Positions 1 through 6,607 are shown, counted from the first letter of the stretch. The stretch: 13,824 nucleotides of DNA from Chrysiogenia bacterium (GCA_020434085.1 JAGRBM010000072.1:1-13824), one strand, 5' to 3'. Made by a program: numbers and translations. Notes: generated from the letters alone by a model not told the origin.

Positions 1-82
1 ATCCGCGGTGATTCGTGGACAACTGCCGCCCCGGGCAGCATGGCGTGCCGGGCTGTGATTCAAACCATGGGCAAGGTGCCAA
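1..82. other. Host chromosomal flank, left of the element
   Basis: This sequence lies outside the left copy of the att repeat, so it should be chromosomal DNA that was downstream of the tRNA-Pro gene before insertion. It has no convincing coding region. A short inverted repeat (CTGCC ... GGCAG, about 24-36) is visible but has no T-tract on the plus strand. Nothing else can be supported. Confidence 0.7.
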
Positions 83-127
83 TGGTCGGGGTGAGAGGAT
101 TCGAACCTCCGGCCTCTACGTCCCGAA
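83..127 (-). repeat. attL: 45-bp direct repeat, truncated tRNA-Pro 3' end
   Basis: These 45 bases are identical to 13698-13742 in the same orientation. Read on the minus strand they run from the anticodon loop (TTCGGGA) through the variable region and T arm (GGTTCGAATCC) to the 3' CCA. The 5' half of the tRNA is missing, so this is a remnant and not a working tRNA. Identity stops at both sides (A versus C before, T versus C after). Such a duplicated tRNA 3' end is the usual mark of tyrosine-integrase insertion. The integrase gene starts about 150 bp further in. Confidence 0.97.
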
Positions 128-274
128 TCATCAGACCGCCTCATTTCGGGAAATTTCGCTGAATTTCTTTGGGTCGATTTCCCAATGAAAACGCGGGGTT
201 CGGTAGTTTCGGGACGTTCCCGAAGTTTCCGGTATCCTGTTACCCCGGCGTTACCCAGACTATGAGGCACCTCG
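128..274. promoter_or_regulatory. Integrase leader with repeated TTCGGGA and GTTACCC motifs
   Basis: This is non-coding sequence between attL and int. TTCGGGA or its complement occurs at 121-127 (inside the att core), 145-151, 208-214 and 218-224. The last two form an inverted repeat, TTCGGGA-CGT-TCCCGAA (208-224). A second inverted repeat, GAAATT/AATTTC, lies at 150-167. Two GTTACCC copies 11 bp apart (239-245 and 250-256) recur near the right end of the element. These look like integrase arm sites and/or operators. No strong promoter is evident; TATCCT at 233-238 is a weak -10 candidate. A GAGG ribosome-binding site lies at 264-267. Confidence 0.55.
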
Positions 275-1690
275 ATGACCAAAGAGCGCAAACCGATGCA
301 GCAGATGGACTTCACCATCAAGAACGTCGAGGCGCTCAAGCCGCCAACCGAGGGGCGACTGGAGCTGAAGGACACGAAAGCGCCGGGTCTGTACCTGCGC
401 GTGACTCCCAGCGGAGTGAAGTCTTTCTCTTTCGTTGGCCGACCCAAGGGCTCCAGCCGGACTGAGCGCACGACCTTGGGCAAGTACCCTGCCGTAAAAC
501 CGGAAGAGGCTCGCCGCCTGGCCTACCTGAACGCGGGCAAGCACGCGGCCGGCGCTAGCCTGCTGGTCTCGGACGACATGACCGTGGGCGAGCTGGCAGA
601 GAAGTACCTCGGTGAGTTGAAGCACTCGGCCAAGCGGCCGGAGGTGTTCGAGACGCTTTACAAGCTCTATATCGGGCCTCAGTTCCACCATCGGCGGCTG
701 TCTGAAGTTCGCGCCATCGACGTTGAGAAGTGGCACCGTGGCCTGCCTGCGCAGATTCTCAAGCGCCGAGAAGAGCAGCAACGGGCTCGGGACGAGCGCG
801 ATGCTCAGTACCTCCGGGACAAGGAGGAGCGGGCGAAGCTCCGGGGCCGCAACAACGGCCCTGCGCCGCAGCCGAAGCGCAAGCACCTGTCAGAGGGTCG
901 AGTCACCGGGAAGACCATCGCCAATCGGGCGCTAGGCTCGTTCCGCGCCATGTTCAATTACGCCAAGCAACCGAAGTACGGGTACTTCATCGGGGAGAAC
1001 CCCGCTGCCGGTCACAAGCCGTTCAAAGAGGTTGAGCGCGAGCGATTTCTCACCGCAAAGGAGCTGGGGCCGTTCTTCACGGCGCTGGCCCAGGAGGAGA
1101 ACTTGGAGGCGCGAGACTCGTACATCATCAAGCTCCTGGCAGGGGCTCGGCGGTCCAACGTGCAGTCCATGTGCTGGTCGGAAGTTGACTTGGATGAGGC
1201 AGTCTGGCGAATTCCTGACACGAAGACCAAGAACGGCACGCCTGCGTCAATCCCCTTGGTGGACGTTGCGCTGGAGATTCTCAAAGCGCGCAAGGAGAAC
1301 GCGACCAGCGAGTTCGTTTTCTCGTCCGACAAGAGCGAAACCGGGCACATCGTGAACACCGGAAAGGCATGGCGGCGCATCTTGGAGCGCTCCGGCATCA
1401 AAGACCTGCGGGAGCACGACCTGCGGCGCAGCTTGGGGAGCTGGCAAGCCCGTAACGGCGCAAGCCTGGTGCTCATTGGCAAGAGCCTGCACCACATGGA
1501 CCCCAGCTCCACCCAAATCTACGCCCGCCTCGACATGGACCCTGTGCGTGCGTCGATGTCCGAGGCTGCTGATTCGATGCTGGTCGCAGGCGGGCTCAAG
1601 CAGCCGGCCAACGTCATCCAGTTCCCCAAGGCCAAGGCACAGAAGGCATCCAAGCAGCCGAAGACCGCAAAGGGTGCCCGCCGCTCCTGA
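275..1690 (+). CDS. int: Tyrosine site-specific integrase, P4-like (DUF4102 N-terminus)
   Basis: A tyrosine recombinase of 471 aa that should integrate and excise the element at tRNA-Pro. Residues about 12-95 match the DUF4102 arm-binding domain of P4-type integrases. A core-binding domain follows (about 100-245) and then the catalytic domain. Visible catalytic residues are R292 (GARRSN), the beta-hairpin lysine region (DTKTKNG, 315-321), H381 and R384 (HDLRR), H407 and nucleophile Y416 (QIYARL). Residues about 160-207 form a very charged Arg/Glu/Lys insertion inside the core-binding domain. The C-terminal tail (450-471) is Lys/Ala-rich. The ATG at 275 follows GAGG at 264-267. The gene reads away from the truncated att copy, so it lies at the end far from the intact tRNA. 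All catalytic residues are present, so it is probably active. Confidence 0.97.
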   Translation: MTKERKPMQQMDFTIKNVEALKPPTEGRLELKDTKAPGLYLRVTPSGVKSFSFVGRPKGSSRTERTTLGKYPAVKPEEARRLAYLNAGKHAAGASLLVSDDMTVGELAEKYLGELKHSAKRPEVFETLYKLYIGPQFHHRRLSEVRAIDVEKWHRGLPAQILKRREEQQRARDERDAQYLRDKEERAKLRGRNNGPAPQPKRKHLSEGRVTGKTIANRALGSFRAMFNYAKQPKYGYFIGENPAAGHKPFKEVERERFLTAKELGPFFTALAQEENLEARDSYIIKLLAGARRSNVQSMCWSEVDLDEAVWRIPDTKTKNGTPASIPLVDVALEILKARKENATSEFVFSSDKSETGHIVNTGKAWRRILERSGIKDLREHDLRRSLGSWQARNGASLVLIGKSLHHMDPSSTQIYARLDMDPVRASMSEAADSMLVAGGLKQPANVIQFPKAKAQKASKQPKTAKGARRS

Positions 1691-1919
1691 GGAGCCGCCT
1701 TGTGGATAACCCACTAGGCGCTCGCTTGCACATTTTTTAGGCGACCAGCGCGACCGCGCTAAGCTGTTGCCGCGCCTAGACTTTCCCGATTTTGTGCGTT
1801 TCCGCTGTCCACAGGCACACTTTCGACAACGGGCGTTATGTCTAATTCTGTGCGCTACCTATACGGAGCATTGCACAGTTTCGGGAATCTTTCTACACTC
1901 AACACACGTCGGGGGCTCG
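1691..1919. promoter_or_regulatory. Intergenic control region with DnaA box and inverted repeats
   Basis: About 230 bp separate int from the next gene. TGTGGATAA (1701-1709) is the exact complement of the DnaA-box consensus TTATCCACA and lies 11 bases past the int stop. An inverted repeat, AGCGCG-AC-CGCGCT, occupies 1747-1760. TAGGCG-type sequences recur in both orientations. CTGTGC (1848-1853) and GCACAG (1873-1878) are an inverted pair around the -35 of the promoter annotated separately. An open frame begins at 1767 but has no recognisable content upstream of the 1920 start, and the promoter lies within it. Confidence 0.5.
1871..1899 (+). promoter_or_regulatory. Sigma70-like promoter for the 1920 HTH gene
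   Basis: TTGCAC (1871-1876) and TACACT (1894-1899) are separated by exactly 17 bp, close to TTGACA-17-TATAAT. The gene starts about 20 bp further on. GCACAG (1873-1878) overlaps the -35 and pairs with CTGTGC at 1848-1853. The spacer contains TTCGGGA (1880-1886), the heptamer also repeated upstream of int. These are plausible operators for self-repression or for int/HTH cross-regulation; that role is inference. Confidence 0.6.
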
Positions 1920-2129
1920 ATGACGATAGACGAATTTGATGCGGCGCTCTCGGAGCTTGGTTGGCGGGTCAGTGACTTCTGCCGGGCGACGGGCCTGCAT
2001 CGCAACACGCCGAGCCGCTGGCGCAATGAGGCAGGCGTCGAGATACCGGAATGGGTGCCGAAGCACCTTGCCCTCTTGCTGGAGATAAAGCGGCTTCACG
2101 CGCAGTACCTGGAGCCGCCGAAGGAGTAA
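1920..2129 (+). CDS. Small HTH DNA-binding protein (Cro/CI-like)
   Basis: A protein of 69 aa with a compact helix-turn-helix: residues about 4-35 read DEFDAALSELGW, then a scaffold helix and a recognition helix around GLHRNTPSRW. This is the usual pattern of small Cro/CI-like phage and island regulators. I chose the ATG at 1920 because it follows GGGGG (1911-1915) and a good promoter, and because the longer reading from 1767 adds only unrecognisable sequence. It is the first gene after int and is read in the same direction. Its most likely job is to repress its own promoter and perhaps int, which is inferred from position and size. The DNA-binding call is good; the target is unknown. Confidence 0.8.
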   Translation: MTIDEFDAALSELGWRVSDFCRATGLHRNTPSRWRNEAGVEIPEWVPKHLALLLEIKRLHAQYLEPPKE

Positions 2130-2225
2130 GTCGCGTCCTGGGCGCTTCCCAGGGAAAAGGCGGGCCGCAAAGGTGGTGGTGCACCGATGCAGCCCTAACC
2201 AAGCCAACCTGTCTGAGAGGTCAAC
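2130..2225. other. Short intergenic gap with a hairpin
   Basis: CCTGGG-CGCTT-CCCAGG (2137-2153) can form a 6-bp stem but has no following T-tract, so it is a weak terminator candidate at best. GGTGCACC (2178-2185) is a small palindrome. The ribosome-binding site GAGAGG (2215-2220) sits five bases before the next ATG. I see no clear promoter. Confidence 0.4.
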
Positions 2226-3605
2226 ATGGCTCTTTCTATTGTCGCGCAGGCGTCGGAACCCGCTTCCGAGTCGCTCCCCGGAATCACGAAGTCCTCGCGC
2301 TGGTCGTGCGACATCTTCACCGGCACTGCCGACGCTCTCATCGCTGCGGGTCTCATCACCGCCGACCAACTCAAGCCCCAGAAGGGGCGCACCCCGGGAT
2401 ACACCGCGTTCCTTGCGAACGGTGACATGTGTCCCCTCCACCTACGGACCTGGCGGGAGCCGGGCTTCAAGGCGATTCGCGAGCAGCGGGACGGCACCTA
2501 CAGCGTCGAGGTCACGGTGGCGAAGGACGTGCAGTTGTGGCGGCGACGTGCAGAGAACGCGGCCAAGCACGAGAGGGAGCAAGCTCGCGTCAACGAGGAA
2601 CTCGCCAAGAGCGGAAGCGAGTACCGCAACTGGCGCTTTCGACAAGACTTCGGCGGTTGCGCCGAGACCTGGGAGGGCACGAAGGCGCAGCTCCAAGCCG
2701 CTGGCCTCGGCGTCGGGATGATGTTCCCCGGTGAGCCTGGCGTCGGCGAGTACCTGACGTGCAAGTGCCCTCTTGGCTTCACCTTCCGCATCCACCTGCC
2801 CGAATACAGCGCTGCCAAGGCTGCGGCCGGCATCTACATCGCGCACAGCTCGTACCTTCCTAGCGCAGACGAAGCGCCGTTCGAGCCCTGCGCGCCTGGT
2901 GTCCTGCAACAGGTCTGGATGCCATCATGCTGGGGCACTTCGGATTACTTCACCGGGACAGCCGACGCCCTGGTCCGCGCGGGCATCGTTCCGAGCATTG
3001 ACCTCTTCCCGGGCCAGCCGGGGCGCACCAAGATGCAAGCGTCCTACCGCGCCGACTGGAGCCCCATGGGCGCAGCGAACCAGCACGAGCAGAGATGGGG
3101 GGCCACCATCCGCAAGCGCGGCAAAGCTGAATTCATCGTGGAGAAGCCCGTGTCCAGCGCGGAGCAACAGCGCCGCCGTGATGCGCATAAGGCTTACGAA
3201 GAAGACCGCAAGCAGCAGCAGGCCAAACTCGCCGAAGAGCGCAAGCAGCTTCGCCAAGGGGTGGCCCCGCAAGTCACCATCGAGCAGTTCCGCAGTGACC
3301 GTACACGCATGGCGGAGTTCACAATCAAGCTGCTGTGGTCGGAGGTCTTCGCCAAGGAAGACGGCGCTTTGAGCTTCGACCTCTCGGAGGACAGCGAGCT
3401 TTGGACTGACTTGGCCGAGGCGTTCCAGACCATCCGCGATGCCGTGCGGCAGGCGGACATTCTGCGGGACAAGAAGAAGGTTGCAGCGGCTCAGACGCGG
3501 CTGAAGCTGGTTGCGGCACGGAACGACGAGGGCCTGCAATCGCTGCTCAGGGACGCGAAGGGTTTGCGCCTGGTGCACTCCGCACCCGACGACGAGCAGG
3601 GCTAA
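2226..3605 (+). CDS. Conserved hypothetical with three internal GT-motif repeats
   Basis: A soluble protein of 459 aa with no function I can name. It carries an internal repeat: FTGTADALIAAGL at residue 31, WEGTKAQLQAAGL at 149, and FTGTADALVRAGI at 242. Each is followed by about ten residues and a P-x-x-G or PGxPG turn (KPQKGR, FPGEPG, FPGQPGR). Copies one and three are then followed by a beta-like strand (TYSVEV; AEFIVEK) and a charged helix starting near 102 and 311, each with RRR and alternating E/K, probably coiled coils. So a unit of about 100 residues is duplicated, with a diverged middle copy. The C-terminal part (350-459) is helical. The ATG at 2226 follows GAGAGG. The HNH gene starts 3 bp after its stop, so the two are probably co-translated. 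I recall similar GT-motif proteins from betaproteobacterial islands but no characterised role. Confidence 0.85.
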   Translation: MALSIVAQASEPASESLPGITKSSRWSCDIFTGTADALIAAGLITADQLKPQKGRTPGYTAFLANGDMCPLHLRTWREPGFKAIREQRDGTYSVEVTVAKDVQLWRRRAENAAKHEREQARVNEELAKSGSEYRNWRFRQDFGGCAETWEGTKAQLQAAGLGVGMMFPGEPGVGEYLTCKCPLGFTFRIHLPEYSAAKAAAGIYIAHSSYLPSADEAPFEPCAPGVLQQVWMPSCWGTSDYFTGTADALVRAGIVPSIDLFPGQPGRTKMQASYRADWSPMGAANQHEQRWGATIRKRGKAEFIVEKPVSSAEQQRRRDAHKAYEEDRKQQQAKLAEERKQLRQGVAPQVTIEQFRSDRTRMAEFTIKLLWSEVFAKEDGALSFDLSEDSELWTDLAEAFQTIRDAVRQADILRDKKKVAAAQTRLKLVAARNDEGLQSLLRDAKGLRLVHSAPDDEQG

Positions 3606-3608
3606 CCT

Positions 3609-4139
3609 GTGTCCGGGGAGCGCCTGCTGCAACGCCCCATCTTTGGGGGCATCTTTGGCGAGGACGGCCGGTATGCGCTTGCCAGCATGCCGTGCGTCTC
3701 TCGCGGGCTCTACGCCACGCGGTACATGGTGGTGCAGCCACAGGCAGGCGTGGTCCTGAGCATGTCCGAGGACAAGGTGGAGGCCCTTGCTCTCGCACGT
3801 CAGCGGCTGACGGCGGCGAACGACAAGCAAACGTTCCACCAGCACACAGCCACCCAAGGGGAGCTCTGGAGTGACGAGCCGTTGCTCACGCCCAGCCCTG
3901 CACCAGCGCGCTACGTCTCGCGACGGCGGCGGAGCATCTTCGAGCAGTCGCAAGGCCGATGCCACTACTGCGGCGCGGCTCTGGACCTCACTGGGAAGTG
4001 GCACATCGAGCACCAGCTCCCGCGTGCGCTCGGGGGCACCGACGAGGGGCTCAACCTGGTTGCTGCCTGCGTGCCCTGCAACTTGAGCAAGAGCGACAGG
4101 ACCGCAATCGAGTTCGTGACGCAGGGACGCGGCGAATAG
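3609..4139 (+). CDS. HNH endonuclease family protein
   Basis: A protein of 176 aa. The C-terminal half is a classic HNH fold: C118-x2-C121 (CHYC), then E134-H135 (IEHQLPRALGG), N149 (GLNL), and C154-x2-C157-N158 with K161 (CVPCNLSK). The four cysteines should bind a structural zinc; H135 and N149 are the catalytic and metal-site candidates. The first 100 residues are not recognised. The start is GTG at 3609, three bases after the upstream stop. The first in-frame ATG encodes M27, and starting there would lose conserved-looking sequence, so GTG is preferred. Close coupling to the 2226 gene suggests a joint role. Free-standing HNH proteins in phages and islands act in packaging, homing, restriction or recombination; which applies here cannot be told. 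Confidence 0.9.
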   Translation: MSGERLLQRPIFGGIFGEDGRYALASMPCVSRGLYATRYMVVQPQAGVVLSMSEDKVEALALARQRLTAANDKQTFHQHTATQGELWSDEPLLTPSPAPARYVSRRRRSIFEQSQGRCHYCGAALDLTGKWHIEHQLPRALGGTDEGLNLVAACVPCNLSKSDRTAIEFVTQGRGE

Positions 4140-4148
4140 ACTTGAATC

Positions 4149-4234
4149 GCCCCAGCTAGGTTTAGCGGCTGAAAAGCGGGACACCTTCACCCGCCTGCTG
4201 GGGCTTCCTTCTGAAGGGCACCGCGAAGGGGTGC
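4149..4234 (+). promoter_or_regulatory. Nested hairpins between the HNH gene and the 4236 gene
   Basis: GCCCCAGC (4149-4156) pairs with GCTGGGGC (4197-4204), a perfect 8-bp outer stem. It encloses GCGGG/CCCGC (4176-4180, 4190-4194). Two further inverted repeats follow: CCTTC-T-GAAGG (4207-4217) and GCACC-GCGAAGG-GGTGC (4218-4222, 4230-4234). The last places part of the purine-rich ribosome-binding site (4226-4231) in its loop and stem, directly before the ATG at 4236. It may be a transcription terminator (only a weak TTCCTT tail follows the first stem), a translational control structure, or both. No known riboswitch family is recognised. Confidence 0.5.
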
Positions 4235-4235
4235 G

Positions 4236-5906
4236 ATGGACAGGTCACAGCAGCGGGCAGCGGACGAGAAGGACTACGCCTCCCTCGTCGTGAAGATTGG
4301 CGAACGGGACGCGCTGCCGGTGCGCGCCATCCCCTATGTCACGGGTTGGACCATCTCCCCGGATGTGGTCGCAAAGAACTTCGCGCGCGACGAGGCTGCG
4401 CCGTTCGAGAAGCTGGAGAACACCGACACGTTCCATTTGGCCGACGGCAGGCCTGTGAAGCTACTACCGAAAGAGTGGGACAGGTACGTCGCGGCGCTTC
4501 AGGGCCTGGAGGCCGAACTCCGAGAGCAATTCGCCAGCGACGAGCGCGGCTATGCGGCTTGGGTGTCTCGTTCGGTGTCGAAGCTTCCCGCAGGCGTGTT
4601 CGTTTGGCTTGACGACTTCGCGAAAGACTTCGAGCACGACTACGGACCGGAGCGTCTGTCCATCATGGAGGAACGGGAAGGTGACCGGGAATTGAACCTC
4701 TCGCCCTTCCTGGAGAACGAGACGCTAAACATGGTGCTCGAAGGTTTCGGGCCGCGAGACCCTTTCCTGACCTACCGCTCCCATGACACCGTGGCCGGCA
4801 TCGGAGAGGTTGTCTACAACGGCCGACTCATTGACTGGCGGTATTGGGTAGAGAACATGCCGACCCTGAGCCCCGCCGAGGCGGCGCGGCTGATGTCCGG
4901 CCTAGACCCGGAGCTGTACGAAGACCTGACAGCGCGCCCGGTGCCGAAGAACGACCCTTCCCGCGCCTGCGCAGAAGCAAAGCGCATCGAGCGCCTCGCT
5001 GTCGCTCAAGGTGCCGGCCGGCGCACTCCGGAAGAGTGGTACTTGTGGGCGCTAGAAAGCGGCTTCACCGTTCACCGAGGCTTCTTCCTTGCTGCGCGCG
5101 GTCGGCATCTGCTGGAACGGGAGGCGCAGGAGCTAAAAGCCATGCCTCGTGCCGAAGCTGCGCGCTGGGAGCGTGCATCGGAGGTTGCCCGTGGGCAGCG
5201 CCAAGTGTCCTTCACCTATGCGGGGCACAGGAGCGACAGCGTTCTCACGTTCCCTGAGTTCTGCGCGGAAGTGGACGAGCGGCTCGCCCGTTGGCGTTTG
5301 GGCCGGTATGACCTCATCGAAGCGGCCGAAGTGCTGGCCCAGTCCGCCGCACTCGACTCCAGGCAGCTTGCAGAGCAGATGGATACGGCCATTCACGCCG
5401 GGAAGCTTGCCTACCGCGTGAACAACATCAAGGTGGACGTGGAACACATCCCACATGAGCACCTCTGGCATCGGACCGTATTCGAGTCCGACGTAAACAA
5501 GTGGCTCGCCTCTGAGGCTGCCGGCTCTGACCTGGTGTTGACGTACCCCTACCCGGACACACCGAGCAGCGTTGAGGAATCCGAGCCGGAGCCCGACGAA
5601 CCAGCACAGAAACCAGCGGTCGAACCGGTAGACCAACCGACCAAGCAGCACCGTATCAAGAACCGCAGCGACCCGCTAACCGCCGTTCTGGAGAAGGCCA
5701 AGGACGCTGCGCTGGACCGGGACGATTACCTGAGTGTTTGGGCCGCGCTTGTAAGCATGGCGCAGTCACGAACCCGACCCGCGCCGCTTCTCGGTTACGC
5801 CGAAGAAGAGGGCGTGAAGTACCAGGTCGCAGAAGGCATCGGGACCAAGTTCTTCACCAAGGGCGCACTGCGGAAGCGCATGAATCCGAAGGCGCGCGGC
5901 GGCTAG
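4236..5906 (+). CDS. Large conserved hypothetical with an HTH-like segment
   Basis: A soluble protein of 556 aa with no assigned function. Residues about 201-231 contain WRYWVENMPTLSPAEAARLM followed by SGLDPELY. This 'aromatic-P-x-LSPxEAAxLMxGLDP' pattern is familiar from conserved hypotheticals of proteobacterial islands. Residues about 357-425 look like a winged HTH (RYDLIEAAEVLA ... FESDVNKWLA). An acidic, proline-rich linker (440-475) leads to a C-terminal domain (478-551) with VWAALVSMAQ and a conserved-looking LLGYAEEEGVKYQ. The ATG at 4236 follows AAGGGG (4226-4231). No membrane segments or catalytic motif are visible. It lies between the HNH gene and the replication operon, so a DNA-associated regulatory or replication role is plausible but not shown. 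Confidence 0.85.
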   Translation: MDRSQQRAADEKDYASLVVKIGERDALPVRAIPYVTGWTISPDVVAKNFARDEAAPFEKLENTDTFHLADGRPVKLLPKEWDRYVAALQGLEAELREQFASDERGYAAWVSRSVSKLPAGVFVWLDDFAKDFEHDYGPERLSIMEEREGDRELNLSPFLENETLNMVLEGFGPRDPFLTYRSHDTVAGIGEVVYNGRLIDWRYWVENMPTLSPAEAARLMSGLDPELYEDLTARPVPKNDPSRACAEAKRIERLAVAQGAGRRTPEEWYLWALESGFTVHRGFFLAARGRHLLEREAQELKAMPRAEAARWERASEVARGQRQVSFTYAGHRSDSVLTFPEFCAEVDERLARWRLGRYDLIEAAEVLAQSAALDSRQLAEQMDTAIHAGKLAYRVNNIKVDVEHIPHEHLWHRTVFESDVNKWLASEAAGSDLVLTYPYPDTPSSVEESEPEPDEPAQKPAVEPVDQPTKQHRIKNRSDPLTAVLEKAKDAALDRDDYLSVWAALVSMAQSRTRPAPLLGYAEEEGVKYQVAEGIGTKFFTKGALRKRMNPKARGG

Positions 5907-5911
5907 TTTCC

Positions 5912-5958
5912 TGCCCGCTTGTGCCCGCCTGCGCCCGCTGGCGGTGCCCGGTGCCCGT
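5912..5958. repeat. Short GCCCGC repeats at 10-bp period
   Basis: Three degenerate 10-bp units (5912-5921, 5922-5931, 5932-5941) share GCCCGC at 5913-5918, 5923-5928 and 5933-5938. Two 7-bp copies of TGCCCGG/TGCCCGT follow at 5945-5958. The array lies just after the stop of the 4236 gene and about 70-115 bp upstream of the first gene of the replication operon. Spacing of one helical turn suggests protein-binding sites, but low complexity in GC-rich DNA is an alternative. Confidence 0.5.
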
Positions 5959-6026
5959 TCCTCTCTGGAAAACGAAGGTGCCGAAATGCAATGCGTTCCA
6001 TACCAACAACCGAAAGGTTCCGACGT

Positions 6027-6248
6027 ATGGAAACGCAGAGCGCAATCCAGCGCATCACGGGCGACAACCTCACGCCCAGGCAGACCGCAGCACTGCTGAA
6101 CGTCCCTGAGGCCACCTTGGCCGTCTGGCGCAGCACCAACCGCGTCATCCTGCCGTTCTTCAAGCTCGGACATCACGTCCGCTACCGGCGCTCCGACATC
6201 GACAGGTTCATTGAGCAGAACCTGCGCAACGTGCCGGAGGCCGCCTGA
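6027..6248 (+). CDS. AlpA/excisionase-like HTH protein
   Basis: A protein of 73 aa, almost entirely one MerR/AlpA-type winged helix (HTH_17): residues 16-64, LTPRQTAALLNVPEATLAVW, then a wing ending KLGHHVRYRRSDIDRFI. Such proteins act as excisionases or as activators of satellite genes (AlpA of P4-like elements). The ATG at 6027 follows GAAAGG (6012-6017); longer in-frame readings upstream give no extra domain. The ribosome-binding site lies within AACC-GAAA-GGTT (6007-6018), a possible small hairpin with a GAAA loop. The stop overlaps the next start (ATGA at 6248), so it leads a translationally coupled four-gene operon. About 30 of 48 aligned residues match the HTH of the minus-strand gene at 13044-13631. 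A role as operon regulator is more likely than excisionase given its place, but this is inference. Confidence 0.88.
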   Translation: METQSAIQRITGDNLTPRQTAALLNVPEATLAVWRSTNRVILPFFKLGHHVRYRRSDIDRFIEQNLRNVPEAA

Positions 6249-6607
6249 TGAAGAAAACGCCCGGCCCCACCAAAGCAGAACCGAGCGCCCAGAACAGCGC
6301 CAATTCTACAGCCGACAACAACAAGAACGCACGCCTCACGCCTCGCCAATCGCGGCTCCTGGAGGCCCTGCTCTCCGCCGCCGACTGGATTCCCCGCGAG
6401 AGCGTGGACCGTATCGCCGGAGCATCTAACGGACCGCAAATCGTGCTGGAGCTGCGCCGCAAGGTCACCGGCTATGACGGCATCGAAATGCAGAAGGCGG
6501 ACGCCACCGACCGTGACGGAAAAGCCTGCAAGCCCGGTCGTTATCGCCTGAGCACCGAAGGCCGCAAGCGCGCTGCCGGATGGCTCTCGGGCAAGGAGGC
6601 TGCATGA
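6248..6607 (+). CDS. Small winged-helix-like conserved hypothetical
   Basis: A protein of 119 aa. The first 28 residues are a polar, disordered Asn/Ala/Ser/Lys-rich tail. Residues 29-107 look like a winged helix: LTPRQSRLLEALLSAADWIP, the segment SVDRIAGASNGPQIVLELRR as the probable recognition region, and a wing around EMQKADATDRDGK ending PGRYRLSTEGRKRA. I recall similar small proteins next to primase genes in betaproteobacterial phages and islands. It starts inside the stop of the preceding gene and ends inside the start of the next, so it is co-translated with the replication genes. It may help regulate or load the primase-helicase. The DNA-binding call rests on predicted fold only. Confidence 0.82.
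   Translation: MKKTPGPTKAEPSAQNSANSTADNNKNARLTPRQSRLLEALLSAADWIPRESVDRIAGASNGPQIVLELRRKVTGYDGIEMQKADATDRDGKACKPGRYRLSTEGRKRAAGWLSGKEAA

Noticed and set aside
83-127. A second tRNA gene at the left end
   Set aside because: Only the 3' half of tRNA-Pro is present; the D arm and the 5' acceptor strand are missing, so it is an att remnant.
260-886. 208-codon minus-strand frame over the integrase
   Set aside because: Shadow of int, whose plus-strand frame carries all catalytic residues.
1767-1919. Longer start for the small HTH gene
   Set aside because: The added residues have no recognisable content, and the best promoter (1871-1899) lies inside this stretch.
2925-4190. 421-codon open frame on the minus strand
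   Set aside because: It lies fully antisense to the repeat protein and the HNH gene, which have recognisable motifs, ribosome-binding sites and tight coupling. The antisense peptide shows no domain; such frames are common in GC-rich DNA.
5912-5958. CRISPR-like array
   Set aside because: Units are 7-10 bp without spacers, and no cas gene is present.
5919-6026. Longer start for the AlpA-like protein
   Set aside because: The extra residues are encoded by the GCCCGC repeats and intergenic DNA; ATG 6027 has a good ribosome-binding site and yields the complete HTH domain.
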